Shown: positions 38,522 through 47,897, numbered from the stretch's first letter. The stretch is 64,000 nt of DNA from Psychrobacillus sp. OK028 (GCF_900103605.1 NZ_FNHY01000010.1:62001-126000), one strand, 5' to 3'. The notes: generated by a model not told the origin, from the sequence alone. Translations and numbers: made by a program.

Positions 38522-39622
38522 TTGAATGCTAAAGAAACTAGTATATTAAAGTACTTAAGAGAAAATCCATATGCAACTCAAATGGAAATCGCAAATGAAC
38601 TAAAAATGTCTAGACCAGCCGTTGCTAATATAATTTCCCAATTAATTAAAAGTGGATACATCACTGGAAGGGCATATATTTTACCCGAGAACAAAGAAAT
38701 CATCTGCATTGGCGGAGCGAATGTGGACAGAAAATATACGTTAAATAATAAGCTCCAAATGGGCACCTCTAATCCTACATCAAGTTTACAAAGTGTAGGC
38801 GGTGTAGCAAGGAATATTGCAGAAAACTTAGGTAGATTAGGACATACTGTACGTTTGTTATCTGTTGTTGGAACCGATATGGAATATGAAGCTATTGAAA
38901 AGGCGTCGAGTAATTGGATGAATTTATTTTCTATTGAAAAGCTCCCAAACTACACAACAGGAACATATTCAGCCGTGCTAGATTCAAGCGGAGAGATGCT
39001 TCTAGCTTTAGCGAATATGGATATCTATGAACAGTTGACTGTAGAATATTTAAAAAAACAAGAATCTCATCTGACGAATGCTCAGTTGATCATTATAGAT
39101 ATGAATTGCTCGAAAGAAGTAATTGAATATATCCGAACTGTTTCGATAGGACATAATATACCAATGGCTTTAATACCTGTGTCTTCTCCAAAAATGGATA
39201 GAATGCCTGAATCATTAGAGGGGATTGAATGGTTAATCGCCAATAAAGATGAAGCAGAAACGTATTTAGGTGTGAGTATCAAAGATAAAGAGTCTTGGGA
39301 AGAAGCAACAAGGCTATTTGTGCAAAAAGGTATTTCACATGTAGTTATAACCTGGGGTAGTGAGGGCATAATGTATGCAGGCAGTGACATGGGAACGTCC
39401 TATTTCCCAGCAATACAAGTAGAAGACGTGATTGATGTAACTGGTGCAGGGGACGCATTTGTTTCCGCTACTTTATATTCTTGGTTGAATGGTGAGGATA
39501 TTCCAACAACCATACAAACAGGTATGATGAATGCAAGTAAAACTATTCGTTCAAGTGATACTGTACGAACTGAGCTTTCTAAAAATAATTTAACTACCGA
39601 GATGGAGGAAAATACAAAATGA
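38522..39622 (+). CDS. psuK: Pseudouridine kinase with N-terminal winged helix
   Basis: A 366-residue PfkB-family kinase with a DNA-binding-type N-terminus. Residues about 4-55 form a winged helix ([34 protein letters not shown]). The rest is a ribokinase fold: [29 protein letters not shown], and the catalytic VTGAGDAF. Its partner psuG starts at 39619 and overlaps it (ATGA), which supports pseudouridine as substrate: the kinase makes pseudouridine 5'-phosphate. The start is TTG eight bases after AGGAGGTG. The winged helix may allow autoregulation; that is inference. Confidence 0.9.
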   Translation: MNAKETSILKYLRENPYATQMEIANELKMSRPAVANIISQLIKSGYITGRAYILPENKEIICIGGANVDRKYTLNNKLQMGTSNPTSSLQSVGGVARNIAENLGRLGHTVRLLSVVGTDMEYEAIEKASSNWMNLFSIEKLPNYTTGTYSAVLDSSGEMLLALANMDIYEQLTVEYLKKQESHLTNAQLIIIDMNCSKEVIEYIRTVSIGHNIPMALIPVSSPKMDRMPESLEGIEWLIANKDEAETYLGVSIKDKESWEEATRLFVQKGISHVVITWGSEGIMYAGSDMGTSYFPAIQVEDVIDVTGAGDAFVSATLYSWLNGEDIPTTIQTGMMNASKTIRSSDTVRTELSKNNLTTEMEENTK

Positions 39623-40530
39623 AACAATACATCACTTATTCAGAAGAAGTAGCAAAAGGAATGCAAGAAGGGAAGGCCATCGTGGCGTTAGAATCGACGA
39701 TTATCTCTCATGGTATGCCATACCCACAAAATGTGGAAACAGCTAGAAAAGTAGAACAAATTGTACGTGACAATGGTGCAATACCAGCAACAATTGCTAT
39801 TATGGATGGGAAGATTAAAATTGGTTTATCCGATGAAGAATTAGAAACTTTGGGAACAAGCAAGGATGCTAGAAAAACATCTAGAAGAGATCTTGCTTAT
39901 GTTGTATCTTCCAAAGAAATTGGTGCAACTACGGTAGCTACTACGATGATTTGTGCTGAAATGGCAGGCATCAAACTATTTGTTACTGGTGGAATTGGCG
40001 GTGTGCACAGAGGCGCAGAAACGACAATGGACATTTCAGCTGATTTAGAAGAACTAGCAAATACAAATGTTGCAGTAGTTTGTGCAGGTGCAAAATCTAT
40101 CTTAGATATCGGACTTACATTAGAATACTTAGAAACGAAGGGCGTTCCAGTAGTAGGCTATCAAACAGATGCGTTCCCAGCGTTTTATACAACTACAAGT
40201 GAATTCAGTGCAAACTTCCGCTTAAACAATGAAAATGAAGTGGCAGAAATGCTAAAAGCTAAATGGGAGCTTGGTTTAAATGGTGGAGCAGTAATTGCAA
40301 ATCCTATACCTACAGAGCACTCATTGGAGGATTCTTATATTAATAACATTATCCAATCTGCACTGCAGGAAGCTGAACAAAATGGCATTAAAGGAAAAGA
40401 CGTAACACCATTCTTACTAGGAAAAGTAAAAGAGCTGACAGAAGGTAAATCGTTAGAAGCTAATATCGAACTTGTATATAATAATGCTCGAGTTGGATCT
40501 AAAATTGCCGTTGCATTAAATAATCTATAA
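39619..40530 (+). CDS. psuG: Pseudouridine-5'-phosphate glycosidase
   Basis: Splits pseudouridine 5'-phosphate into uracil and ribose 5-phosphate, completing pseudouridine salvage. 303 residues with the family hallmark [16 protein letters not shown] near the N-terminus, the central [23 protein letters not shown] and [12 protein letters not shown]. It overlaps psuK by four bases, so the two steps are made together. A long terminator with an AAAGGCTATCTATTGTC arm follows. Confidence 0.96.
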   Translation: MKQYITYSEEVAKGMQEGKAIVALESTIISHGMPYPQNVETARKVEQIVRDNGAIPATIAIMDGKIKIGLSDEELETLGTSKDARKTSRRDLAYVVSSKEIGATTVATTMICAEMAGIKLFVTGGIGGVHRGAETTMDISADLEELANTNVAVVCAGAKSILDIGLTLEYLETKGVPVVGYQTDAFPAFYTTTSEFSANFRLNNENEVAEMLKAKWELGLNGGAVIANPIPTEHSLEDSYINNIIQSALQEAEQNGIKGKDVTPFLLGKVKELTEGKSLEANIELVYNNARVGSKIAVALNNL

Positions 40531-40534
40531 TAGT

Positions 40535-40582
40535 AAAGGCTATCTATTGTCAGTATGATGACAATAGATAGCCTTTTTTTAT
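40535..40582 (+). terminator. Terminator of psuKG
   Basis: AAAGGCTATCTATTGTC pairs with GACAATAGATAGCCTTT (17 bp), followed by TTTT. Confidence 0.95.
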
Positions 40583-40746
40583 ATAGAGGTCATTTATAGA
40601 CTAGTTTTACTTTTCTAAACGGATGTGCGCTGCCGCACGATGTGGCGCTCTTAGCTTTTGTACCACCTGAAACGGAAATCAGTATTATTATCCATTCTTT
40701 CAAGTTACATGAACATAATGGACAAGGAACATTTAAGTATTTCATC

Positions 40747-40780
40747 AAAAAAAGTTGACCATGAAAAGCTCATGGTCAAC
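40747..40780 (-). terminator. Terminator of the DUF1128 gene
   Basis: GTTGACCATG (40754-40763) pairs with CATGGTCAAC (40771-40780). On the minus strand it is followed by TTTTTTT. Confidence 0.85.
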
Positions 40781-40792
40781 CTTTATTCATTA

Positions 40793-41014
40793 TTATTTTC
40801 TTAAGTTTCCTAGCTCCGATGCAATTGCTTGCATTTCACTTGGACTAAAAGAGTCACGTTTTTTAACCATTTCGTATAAGTAAACAAGATCTTCATATTG
40901 AGTTGCATTGAAATCCTCAGATCTCATCGCATCTACATTAACCATACGAAGCTTCTCTTTAATAGTTTCAATCATATACGTTACATTTTCTGCTGAGGGT
41001 TGTGATAGATTCAT
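40793..41014 (-). CDS. DUF1128 family protein
   Basis: A 73-residue soluble helical protein of the Firmicutes DUF1128 family. The start ([22 protein letters not shown]) and end ([20 protein letters not shown]) both match the family pattern closely. Function unknown. It is downstream of the AGCS symporter gene on the same strand, 65 bases apart, with its own ribosome binding site (AGGCAGG), and is closed by a terminator. The 160 bases beyond the terminator contain a small GTGCG/CGCAC hairpin but no gene. Confidence 0.88.
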   Translation of the reverse strand: MNLSQPSAENVTYMIETIKEKLRMVNVDAMRSEDFNATQYEDLVYLYEMVKKRDSFSPSEMQAIASELGNLRK

Positions 41015-41079
41015 CCGTTGTAACCTGCCTTTCCTACATTAGAATTAATCATTTCACGCTACGCTCATATTGTCAAACA

Positions 41080-42438
41080 CTAAATAGATTTTTCAGCCTC
41101 TTTTTCTTCTTTTAACTTCTCTTGAATTTTCTTCGTTTCATAAATAATCACACCAGAAAGTCCGAGAAGACCGATTAAGTTAGGAATAGCCATTAATGCA
41201 TTCGTAATATCAGAGAAAGTCCAGATTAAATCTAGTGAAATTACAGATCCGATAAATACCATTATTACAAACGCAATACGGTAAACAATTAGAAGGGAAG
41301 GATTTTTGAATAAATACTGGAAACATTTCTCCCCATAATAAGCCCAACCGATAATCGTTGAAGAAGCAAAGAATATCAATCCAATTGCTACTACAATTGG
41401 TCCAAAGTCACCTAAGAAGTGACCAAATGCACCTGTTGTCAGTTCATTTGCTGCTAAAGTTTTATCTGTATAAATTCCAGACATAACGATTGTAATACCA
41501 GTAATCGAACAGATGATAAATGTATCAAAGAATACCTGTGTCATAGAGATAAGTCCTTGGCGACCTGCAAGATCCGTTTTTGCTGCAGCTGCAGCAATAG
41601 GAGCAGAACCTAAACCAGCTTCATTGGAGAATACTCCACGAGCAATACCATATCTAATTGCAGCCCCAATTGCACCACCTGCAGCTGCTTCACCTGAAAA
41701 TGCCATTTTGAAAATCGTAACAAATGCTTCAGGAATAGCTGTAACGTTCATAATCATTACTATTAATCCTGCAGCTACATAGAAGATTGCCATGACAGGC
41801 ACAAAAACTGCTGTCACCTTACCGATAGATTTAATACCACCTAAAATAACTAATGCAGCAAAAACAGTAAGTACAATCCCTGTTATCCATGTTTCAATCC
41901 CGAAAGTTGCATTAACTACCCCAGCAACCGAATTAGACTGTGTTCCGTTACCAATACCGAATGCTGCAATTGCACCGAAAATGGCAAATAATACTGCTAA
42001 CCATTTTTGTTTTAAACCATGCTCTAAATAGTACATAGGTCCGCCGGCCATTTCACCGTTTGCATCTTTCACACGATACTTGACAGCTAGTACAGCTTCT
42101 CCATACTTTGTTGCCATTCCGAAGAATGCAGAAACCCACATCCAAAATACTGCCCCGGGACCTCCCAAAACTACTGCAGTAGCTACACCAACAATGTTAC
42201 CAGTTCCAACTGTGGCAGCTAATGCTGTCGTCAAAGCCTGGAATTGTGAGATATCTCCTTCCGCAGACTTATCATGATTCTTTGAGAAAACTTGCTTTAA
42301 CGCAGCAGGTAACAAGCGTAATTGTAAAACTCCTAAACGCACTGTCAAATAAATTCCTGTACCTACTATTAATACTAGAAGTGGGATACCCCATAAAAAT
42401 GTTGAAACAGAACCTAAAAACTCATTCAATTTTTCCAT
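41080..42438 (-). CDS. Sodium:alanine symporter, AGCS family
   Basis: A 452-residue amino acid:cation symporter (AGCS family, AlsT-like) importing alanine or glycine with sodium. About ten to eleven helices. Family signatures: ALTTALAATVGTGNIVGVATA, GGPGAVFWMWVSAFFGMATKY, GGPMYYLEHGL and GIARGVFSNEAGLGSAPIA. The exact amino acid (alanine, glycine or glutamine) cannot be fixed. The ATG at 42438 follows a GGGGGTAATGG stretch. A hydrophilic, Lys/Glu-rich tail ends the protein. Confidence 0.93.
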   Translation of the reverse strand: MEKLNEFLGSVSTFLWGIPLLVLIVGTGIYLTVRLGVLQLRLLPAALKQVFSKNHDKSAEGDISQFQALTTALAATVGTGNIVGVATAVVLGGPGAVFWMWVSAFFGMATKYGEAVLAVKYRVKDANGEMAGGPMYYLEHGLKQKWLAVLFAIFGAIAAFGIGNGTQSNSVAGVVNATFGIETWITGIVLTVFAALVILGGIKSIGKVTAVFVPVMAIFYVAAGLIVMIMNVTAIPEAFVTIFKMAFSGEAAAGGAIGAAIRYGIARGVFSNEAGLGSAPIAAAAAKTDLAGRQGLISMTQVFFDTFIICSITGITIVMSGIYTDKTLAANELTTGAFGHFLGDFGPIVVAIGLIFFASSTIIGWAYYGEKCFQYLFKNPSLLIVYRIAFVIMVFIGSVISLDLIWTFSDITNALMAIPNLIGLLGLSGVIIYETKKIQEKLKEEKEAEKSI

Positions 42439-42636
42439 CGACCATTACCCCCAAGTTTTTTGTCTATTGTCGAATAAGAATCTATCATCCTTTCAAATTA
42501 TTTTCCTTAAATACAATATTCGTAAAATTCTGAGTGTTAGTCAAGACAAATTTTTTATAACTAAAATATTGTTTGATTCTATTTTAGTGAGGGTATAATT
42601 AAAACATCTATATAGTTGAACTTGGAGGTAATTTGG

Positions 42637-43020
42637 ATGAGTGAAAATAAATTTGTAAAAGGTATTATATGTGGTGCAGTGGTTGGTGGAGCGTTAACAA
42701 TGCTCGATAGAAAGACGAGAGATTCAGTTATGAATAAATCAAGATACATCAGAAATGAAATTCAATATTACAGTAAGAATCGTGAAGAATTAAAAACAAA
42801 TATCGAGCATCAAATAACAAAATGGAAATCTGTTTATGATCAGTTTTCATCTGATGCCATGTATCTAACTGAAAAAGTGAATGAGGCAAAGGAAATCACA
42901 CCTCAAGTCAAAACATTATTAACAGATACAAAAGATGCGTTCTCTCAGTCAAAAGAGGAGTACAAATCAATCGTAGTTCCTGAAAAGGAAGAAAAAAGTA
43001 TTTTTGAACCAAAAAAGTAA
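42637..43020 (+). CDS. YtxH-like general stress/membrane-associated protein
   Basis: A 127-residue protein. The N-terminus NKFVKGIICGAVVGGALTMLDRKTR fits the YtxH-type glycine-rich membrane segment, followed by a long charged coiled-coil region. The ATG at 42637 has TTGGAGG upstream; a TTG 21 bases earlier in frame precedes that site. B. subtilis YtxH is linked to general stress, but this is a weak similarity. It lies 26 bases before the YihY-family gene, so they are probably one operon. Confidence 0.7.
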   Translation: MSENKFVKGIICGAVVGGALTMLDRKTRDSVMNKSRYIRNEIQYYSKNREELKTNIEHQITKWKSVYDQFSSDAMYLTEKVNEAKEITPQVKTLLTDTKDAFSQSKEEYKSIVVPEKEEKSIFEPKK

Positions 43021-43046
43021 TCACTGTTCAGAAAGGAGAGGATGGA

Positions 43047-44015
43047 GTGAAAGAATTCCATGCCATAAAAGATAATAAAAAAACTTCATCCTCAAAAAAC
43101 AGCTGGTATGAAAAACTAAAATTTCTTAATGTAAGGAAGAAAGAGAAGAAGGAAGAAGACCATGATCTTACTACATGGTCAGGTTACATAAAGCATTTAA
43201 TACTACATATTCAACAAACGGATATTGCAGGTTTTGCAGCTCAATTAGCCTATTTCTTCCTACTATCGCTTTTTCCATTATTAATCTTCATCATAACTTT
43301 GTTGCCGTACTTAAACATAGACGAGGCACAAGTCTTCCGTCTCTTAGAAAATTATGCTCCACTGGAGGTATATATTCTTATTAAAGACACATTATCTGAG
43401 GTATTAGTAAATAAGAATGGTGGGTTACTATCCATCGGGATTATTGGTACGATTTGGTCTGCTTCAAATGGGATGAATGCAATTGTAAAGTCGTTAAACC
43501 GGTCATACGAGATCGAAGAAACTAGACCATTTTTTATCGTCCGTCTTTTGTCCATCGTGTTTACATTACTAATGATTTTGTTATTTATGGTTGCGTTAGT
43601 TTTACCTGTGTTCGGTCAGCAAATTGGAACAATACTATTTTCTTACTTTGGTTTTGAAGAAGGCTTTGTGAAACTTTGGAATAGTTTGAGATGGACGATT
43701 AGTCCGTTAATCATGTTTATTGTATTAATCGCCTTATACTGGATTGTACCCAATAAAAAGCTTTTCTTGAGAAGTGTACTCCCAGGAGCTGCTTTTGCAG
43801 CATTTGGTTGGATTATCGTATCATTAGGATTCTCCTTCTATGTTAGTAATTTTGCTAACTATTCTTCGACATATGGAAGTATCGGAGGAATTATCGTATT
43901 AATGTTATGGTTGTATATTTCCGGTATCATCTTGTTGGTTGGTGGTCAAATAAATGCAGTGATGCAGGAACGTAAAATAGCATTAGAGAAAAAAGAAACA
44001 GAAGGACATGCCTAA
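43047..44015 (+). CDS. YihY/BrkB-family membrane protein
   Basis: A 322-residue membrane protein of the YihY/virulence factor BrkB family (once mis-named ribonuclease BN). A charged N-terminal tail of about 55 residues precedes six helices. Family motifs: GFAAQLAYFFLLSLFPLLIF, GGLLSIGIIGTIWSASNGMNAI, and YGSIGGIIVLMLWLYISGIILLVGGQINAV. The role is unsettled; transport has been suggested for some members. The start is GTG after AAAGGAGAGG. Its last codons form one arm of the terminator at 43992-44036. Confidence 0.9.
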   Translation: MKEFHAIKDNKKTSSSKNSWYEKLKFLNVRKKEKKEEDHDLTTWSGYIKHLILHIQQTDIAGFAAQLAYFFLLSLFPLLIFIITLLPYLNIDEAQVFRLLENYAPLEVYILIKDTLSEVLVNKNGGLLSIGIIGTIWSASNGMNAIVKSLNRSYEIEETRPFFIVRLLSIVFTLLMILLFMVALVLPVFGQQIGTILFSYFGFEEGFVKLWNSLRWTISPLIMFIVLIALYWIVPNKKLFLRSVLPGAAFAAFGWIIVSLGFSFYVSNFANYSSTYGSIGGIIVLMLWLYISGIILLVGGQINAVMQERKIALEKKETEGHA

Positions 44016-44036
44016 TCGCAGTCCTTCTGTTTCTTT
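43992..44036. terminator. 16-bp bidirectional terminator overlapping two coding ends
   Basis: AAAGAAACAGAAGGAC (43992-44007) pairs perfectly with GTCCTTCTGTTTCTTT (44021-44036). The left arm encodes the C-terminus of the YihY-family protein, its stop lies in the loop, and the right arm reaches the stop of the convergent ATPase gene at 44035. Confidence 0.9.
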
Positions 44037-45945
44037 ATATATTTCTATTCAGCATTCGCAAGCCATTTAGGATGACTAATATAGTACTACCTTCATGCCC
44101 GATTACTCCTAAAGGTAGGTCGACTACTTGAAGGAAATTGGAGACAATTAAAAATGCAATCACCGATATGGAAAATACGATATTCTGTTTAACGATACGA
44201 CGCATTTTACGCGACATTTTTACTGCATACGCAATTTTCGACAAATCATTTTTCATCAGAACGATATCAGCTGTCTCTAAAGCGACATCTGTTCCTTCTC
44301 CCATTGCAAAACCTGTTGTTGCTGTTGCTAGTGCGGGAGCATCATTAATGCCATCACCAACCATTCCAACGAATTGATGTTCTTTTAGTAATTCTTTCAT
44401 ATGCATAACTTTCGTTTCTGGTAAGCACTCCGCAATATATTGATCGATTCCAGCCTCTTTAGCAATAACACTTGCGGTCTTTTCATTGTCACCAGTTAGC
44501 ATTACTGTTTTAATACCCAACGATTGGAGCTGTTTGATTGCGGCTTTTGCCTCTTCACGGACTGTATCCTTTAATGCAGCGACAGCCGCAATTCCTTTAG
44601 CATCCCGCATAAAGATAACTGTTTTTCCTTCTTCGGTAAGGGATGAAGCAATTCCGTTATGGAAGTTAAATGCATCATTTTTATCAACAAAATCTGGTTT
44701 TCCTACTAATACTGTTTCTCCATCAATGGCTGCCTGTATTCCAAATCCTGGTTTATCTTCAATATGGATTAGAGGGAGATTTTCTACACCTTCTTTCTTT
44801 GCAAAAGCTGTAATTGCCTGTGCAAGAGGGTGATTAGATTGCCCTTCGATAGTAGCGAGTTTCTTTAAAGTTTCTGTTCTATCTAAATCTGATCTAACTA
44901 AAAAATCTGTAACGATCGGTTTACCGTTTGTTAATGTTCCTGTTTTGTCTAAAGCGATTGCTTTCATCTCGCTGATGTTTTCTAAATGTACTCCACCTTT
45001 AAATAATATGCCAACTTTAGCTCCGTTTGAAATTGCTGCTAAAGTGGCAGGCATAATGGATGCTACAAGAGCACATGGTGATGCCACTACCAACAAAACC
45101 ATCGCACGATAGAATGTAGTGTTCCAGTCCCAACCAAGTAAAAAGTGAGGAAGGAACAGCATGAATGCTACCGTAATTAATACAATTTTCACATACGTAC
45201 TTTCAAAGCGTTCAATAAACTGCTGAGCAGGTGACTTTTCGTCCTGAGCTGTTTGAACGAGATTAATAATCTTTTGAAACAGCGAGTCCTTGTTTGCCTT
45301 TGTCATTTCCATCGTAATAGCACCGCTCATATTAACGGTTCCTGCAAAGAGTTCATCATTTACCTGCTTCGTTACAGGAATTGACTCACCACTAATAGCA
45401 GATTCATCTATTGCAGTCGTGCCATTTATTATTTTGCCGTCCGCTGGAATCCGTTCGCCCGGTTTAACGACTAGCTGATTACCTACAATTAGGATACTCA
45501 CTGAGACACGCGACGTAGTGCCATCACTGTTCAACCGTAAAGCCTCGTCTGGCTGAAGCTCCATAAGAGCAGAAATTTCCTTTTTACTTTTATTCATCGT
45601 GTATGTTTCTAGAGCACCACTGACGGCGAATATAAATATAAGGATTGCACCTTCTGTCCAATAACCGATGATGGAAGAGCCAATTGCAGCTAATATCATC
45701 AACAATTCAACATTTAACTCTTTTTCTTTAACCGTTTCTACTAGACCTTCTTTAGCCTTGGCATATCCGCCAATAACAAAAGCTAGTAAATAGAAAATGA
45801 TAGATGCAGTTTCCATCTGTGCATTGCCTAAAAACCAGGCAATGAGGATTAGGATACCGGAAAAGAGGGCAGCTACTAATTCTCCATTGCTCATTAAGCC
45901 TGTAAAAAACGGAGGGGGGGATTTCTTTTCAGTAATCTTTGTCAT
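44035..45945 (-). CDS. pfeT: P1B-4 metal-efflux ATPase (PfeT/ZosA type)
   Basis: A 636-residue heavy-metal ATPase without an N-terminal metal-binding domain, the same size as B. subtilis PfeT (formerly ZosA). Motifs: actuator SGES, the membrane metal site SPC, the phosphorylation site DKTGT, the nucleotide-domain HP in SNHPLAQA, and GDGINDAP. The last helices carry HEGST, which with SPC defines the P1B-4 group that exports Fe(II) or Co(II). The upstream promoter contains an exact PerR box, as for B. subtilis pfeT, so peroxide-stress iron efflux is the likely role. AAGGAGG precedes the ATG. Confidence 0.9.
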   Translation of the reverse strand: MTKITEKKSPPPFFTGLMSNGELVAALFSGILILIAWFLGNAQMETASIIFYLLAFVIGGYAKAKEGLVETVKEKELNVELLMILAAIGSSIIGYWTEGAILIFIFAVSGALETYTMNKSKKEISALMELQPDEALRLNSDGTTSRVSVSILIVGNQLVVKPGERIPADGKIINGTTAIDESAISGESIPVTKQVNDELFAGTVNMSGAITMEMTKANKDSLFQKIINLVQTAQDEKSPAQQFIERFESTYVKIVLITVAFMLFLPHFLLGWDWNTTFYRAMVLLVVASPCALVASIMPATLAAISNGAKVGILFKGGVHLENISEMKAIALDKTGTLTNGKPIVTDFLVRSDLDRTETLKKLATIEGQSNHPLAQAITAFAKKEGVENLPLIHIEDKPGFGIQAAIDGETVLVGKPDFVDKNDAFNFHNGIASSLTEEGKTVIFMRDAKGIAAVAALKDTVREEAKAAIKQLQSLGIKTVMLTGDNEKTASVIAKEAGIDQYIAECLPETKVMHMKELLKEHQFVGMVGDGINDAPALATATTGFAMGEGTDVALETADIVLMKNDLSKIAYAVKMSRKMRRIVKQNIVFSISVIAFLIVSNFLQVVDLPLGVIGHEGSTILVILNGLRMLNRNI

Positions 45946-45998
45946 ATAAAAACCTCCTTGAGAATGAATTTCAATATTAATATTCCGAATAAATGAAG

Positions 45999-46028
45999 AA
46001 AATGGACCTCCAATTGGAAATCCATTTT
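45999..46028 (-). terminator. Hairpin between fumA and pfeT
   Basis: AAAATGGA (45999-46006) pairs with TCCATTTT (46021-46028), and the inside holds the palindrome TCCAATTGGA (46009-46018). It lies downstream of the fumarase gene and downstream of the pfeT promoter. On the minus strand the following T run is weak (CTTCATTTATT), so termination efficiency is uncertain. Confidence 0.5.
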
Positions 46029-46043
46029 ACAATCATTACTACT

Positions 46044-46058
46044 TTATAATTATTATAA
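46044..46058 (-). promoter_or_regulatory. PerR box
   Basis: TTATAATTATTATAA matches the PerR consensus TTATAATNATTATAA at every position (7-1-7 inverted repeat). It covers the -10 element of the pfeT promoter, so bound PerR would block initiation until peroxide oxidises the repressor. Confidence 0.88.
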
Positions 46059-46080
46059 TTTAGGGATAATGATAAGTCAA
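46052..46080 (-). promoter_or_regulatory. Sigma-A promoter of pfeT
   Basis: On the minus strand TTGACT (46080-46075) and TATAAT (46057-46052) are separated by 17 bases. The -10 element is inside the PerR box. The spacer contains TTATCATTATC, which resembles half of a Fur box. The -35 begins ten bases beyond the fumarase stop. Confidence 0.85.
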
Positions 46081-46089
46081 CTAATACCA

Positions 46090-47619
46090 TTAATTAAAAA
46101 CTTTTTCTTTATAAGCAGACAGCTTTTCTAGTGAAGATTTGTCAACGTCTGCATGTAGGCTATTTCCATGAGAATCCATTGTTACAACGGCAGTGAAATT
46201 CTCTACACGAAGATGCCACATTGCCTCTGGAATACCAAATTCCATCAAATCCACACCTTCAACGCCTTTAATGCAATCTGCATAATACTGAGCAGCACCG
46301 CCGATAGCATTTAAGTAAACACCGCCATGTTCAGAAAGAGCAGCAAGCGTTTTTGGACCCATTCCACCTTTACCGATAACTGCACGGATACCAAATTTTT
46401 TCATAATATCCCCTTGGTAAGGCTCTTCGCGTATAGAAGTAGTTGGACCTGCAGCACGTACATGCCAGTTTCCTGCTTCATCTTTTTGCATTACTGGACC
46501 ACAGTGATAAATAATTTGTCCATTTAAATCAACTGGTGCATCATGGCTCATTAAGTGATGATGTATTGCGTCGCGGCCAGTATACATACGACCTGTGATC
46601 GATACGACATCCCCTACTTTTAGATTGCGAATTTGTTCTTCTGTAATAGGAGCTTGTAATTCAACAACTTTTTTGGGAGCTTCATCTGTTGATTGATCCT
46701 TAAACTCTATTTTCTCTCCATCTTGGTAATGCCATTCAATAATTTCCCCAGTAGTTGGGTTGATATTGATTGCCATTCGACGGTAAGCCCAACAGTTATA
46801 AGCAACAGAAACGTAGAAACTTGCAGGGATGCGGTGCATTACGCCAATTTTACAACCAAGTAAAGTAGCTTCACCACCGAAGCCCATAGTTCCGATACCA
46901 AGTGTGTTAGCTTTTTCTACTATATATTGCTCTAATTTTGCTAAATCAGGATTTGGATTTGTATCTTCGACATGACGGAATAATTGTTCTTTTGCTAAAT
47001 CATAGCCAGAAGAACGGTCGCCACCAATTCCTACTCCGATGAATCCAGCTGAACAGCCTTGTCCCTGTGCTTGATAAACAGAATGTAAAATACATTTACG
47101 AATACCATCTAAGTCACGCCCTGCACGACCTAATCCCTCTAATTCGGTTGGAAGGCTATATTGGATATTTTTGTTTTCACAGCCGCCACCTTTTAAAATT
47201 AGCTTCATTTCAATATAGTCATTTTCCCATTGCTCAAACTTCACAACAGGAAGTCCATCCCCTAAGTTATCTCCACTGTTCGAGCCTGTTAAAGAGTCGA
47301 CTGCATTAGGACGAAGCTTTGCATCCTTTGTAGCTGTAGCAATAGCCCGTTTGATGGCAGCTTTAATTTCTAATTGGTTTACGCCAATTGGTGTTTTAAT
47401 CTTAAACGTTGGTAAACCGGTATCTTGGCAAATTGGAGACACATTATCATCTGCCATTTGAATGTTATTTGTGATTGTATCTAGACTCATCGCAGCACGC
47501 GTACCAGCATTTTCTGCCGCTTTTGCTTTTTTGATCGCACGACGAACGTCCTTCGGTAAATTTGTAGAAGTTTCAGTAATCAAATCATAAATACTTTTTT
47601 CTAATTGCTCCAATTGCAT
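46090..47619 (-). CDS. fumA: Class I (Fe-S) fumarate hydratase
   Basis: Interconverts fumarate and malate in the TCA cycle using a [4Fe-4S] cluster. 509 residues carrying both halves of the class I enzyme in one chain. Likely cluster cysteines lie in ICQDTGLP, GGGCENKNIQ and GQGCSAGFIGVGIGGDR; the C-terminal half has YHCGPVM and GKGGMGPKTL. ATG at 47619 follows AAAAGGAGCG; the extra 13 codons upstream have no site. Such clusters are destroyed by superoxide and peroxide, which is notable because the next gene downstream is a PerR-type iron exporter. The symbol follows common use. Confidence 0.93.
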   Translation of the reverse strand: MQLEQLEKSIYDLITETSTNLPKDVRRAIKKAKAAENAGTRAAMSLDTITNNIQMADDNVSPICQDTGLPTFKIKTPIGVNQLEIKAAIKRAIATATKDAKLRPNAVDSLTGSNSGDNLGDGLPVVKFEQWENDYIEMKLILKGGGCENKNIQYSLPTELEGLGRAGRDLDGIRKCILHSVYQAQGQGCSAGFIGVGIGGDRSSGYDLAKEQLFRHVEDTNPNPDLAKLEQYIVEKANTLGIGTMGFGGEATLLGCKIGVMHRIPASFYVSVAYNCWAYRRMAININPTTGEIIEWHYQDGEKIEFKDQSTDEAPKKVVELQAPITEEQIRNLKVGDVVSITGRMYTGRDAIHHHLMSHDAPVDLNGQIIYHCGPVMQKDEAGNWHVRAAGPTTSIREEPYQGDIMKKFGIRAVIGKGGMGPKTLAALSEHGGVYLNAIGGAAQYYADCIKGVEGVDLMEFGIPEAMWHLRVENFTAVVTMDSHGNSLHADVDKSSLEKLSAYKEKVFN

Positions 47620-47765
47620 GATGTAAACGCTCCTTTTATATACGTAGGTAACAAACATTACAAGTATACTATTATATTAGCTTGAAAAAAAGAGTCGCTG
47701 AGGGAATAAATACTTAAGATACAGCATAAGCCCTAGAAATTCATTGTTTTCGTAACAAGATAATC

Positions 47766-47850
47766 GAACGCTCAAGAAGCAGGCGTATCCACTCGAGTGC
47801 AAGAGCTATACGCCCGAGCGAGACCCCTATACACCCGAGCCCACAATCCG
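47766..47850. repeat. 21-bp degenerate repeat array
   Basis: Four units begin at 47766 (GAACGCTCAAG), 47787 (ATCCACTCGAG), 47808 (ATACGCCCGAG) and 47829 (ATACACCCGAG), spaced exactly 21 bases apart. Each has a conserved 11-base core and a variable 10-base linker. GAAGCAGGCG at 47776-47785 also occurs at the start of each block in the array at 19752-19935, so the two belong to one family. It lies between the fumA start and the small gene at 47898. Confidence 0.8.
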
Positions 47851-47860
47851 TCCACAAATA

Positions 47861-47891
47861 AAAAAAGTTCGGAATGAAATCATTCCGAACT
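47861..47891 (-). terminator. Terminator of the SE1561-family gene
   Basis: AGTTCGGAATG (47866-47876) pairs with CATTCCGAACT (47881-47891), followed on the minus strand by a T run. Confidence 0.8.
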
Positions 47892-47897
47892 GCTCGA

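Noticed and set aside
41513-42277. Three plus-strand frames inside the AGCS symporter gene
   Set aside because: Antisense shadows of a well-supported membrane transporter, without ribosome binding sites.
43047-44015. Ribonuclease BN activity for the YihY-family protein
   Set aside because: That historical label was a mis-assignment; the sequence is a polytopic membrane protein without nuclease motifs.
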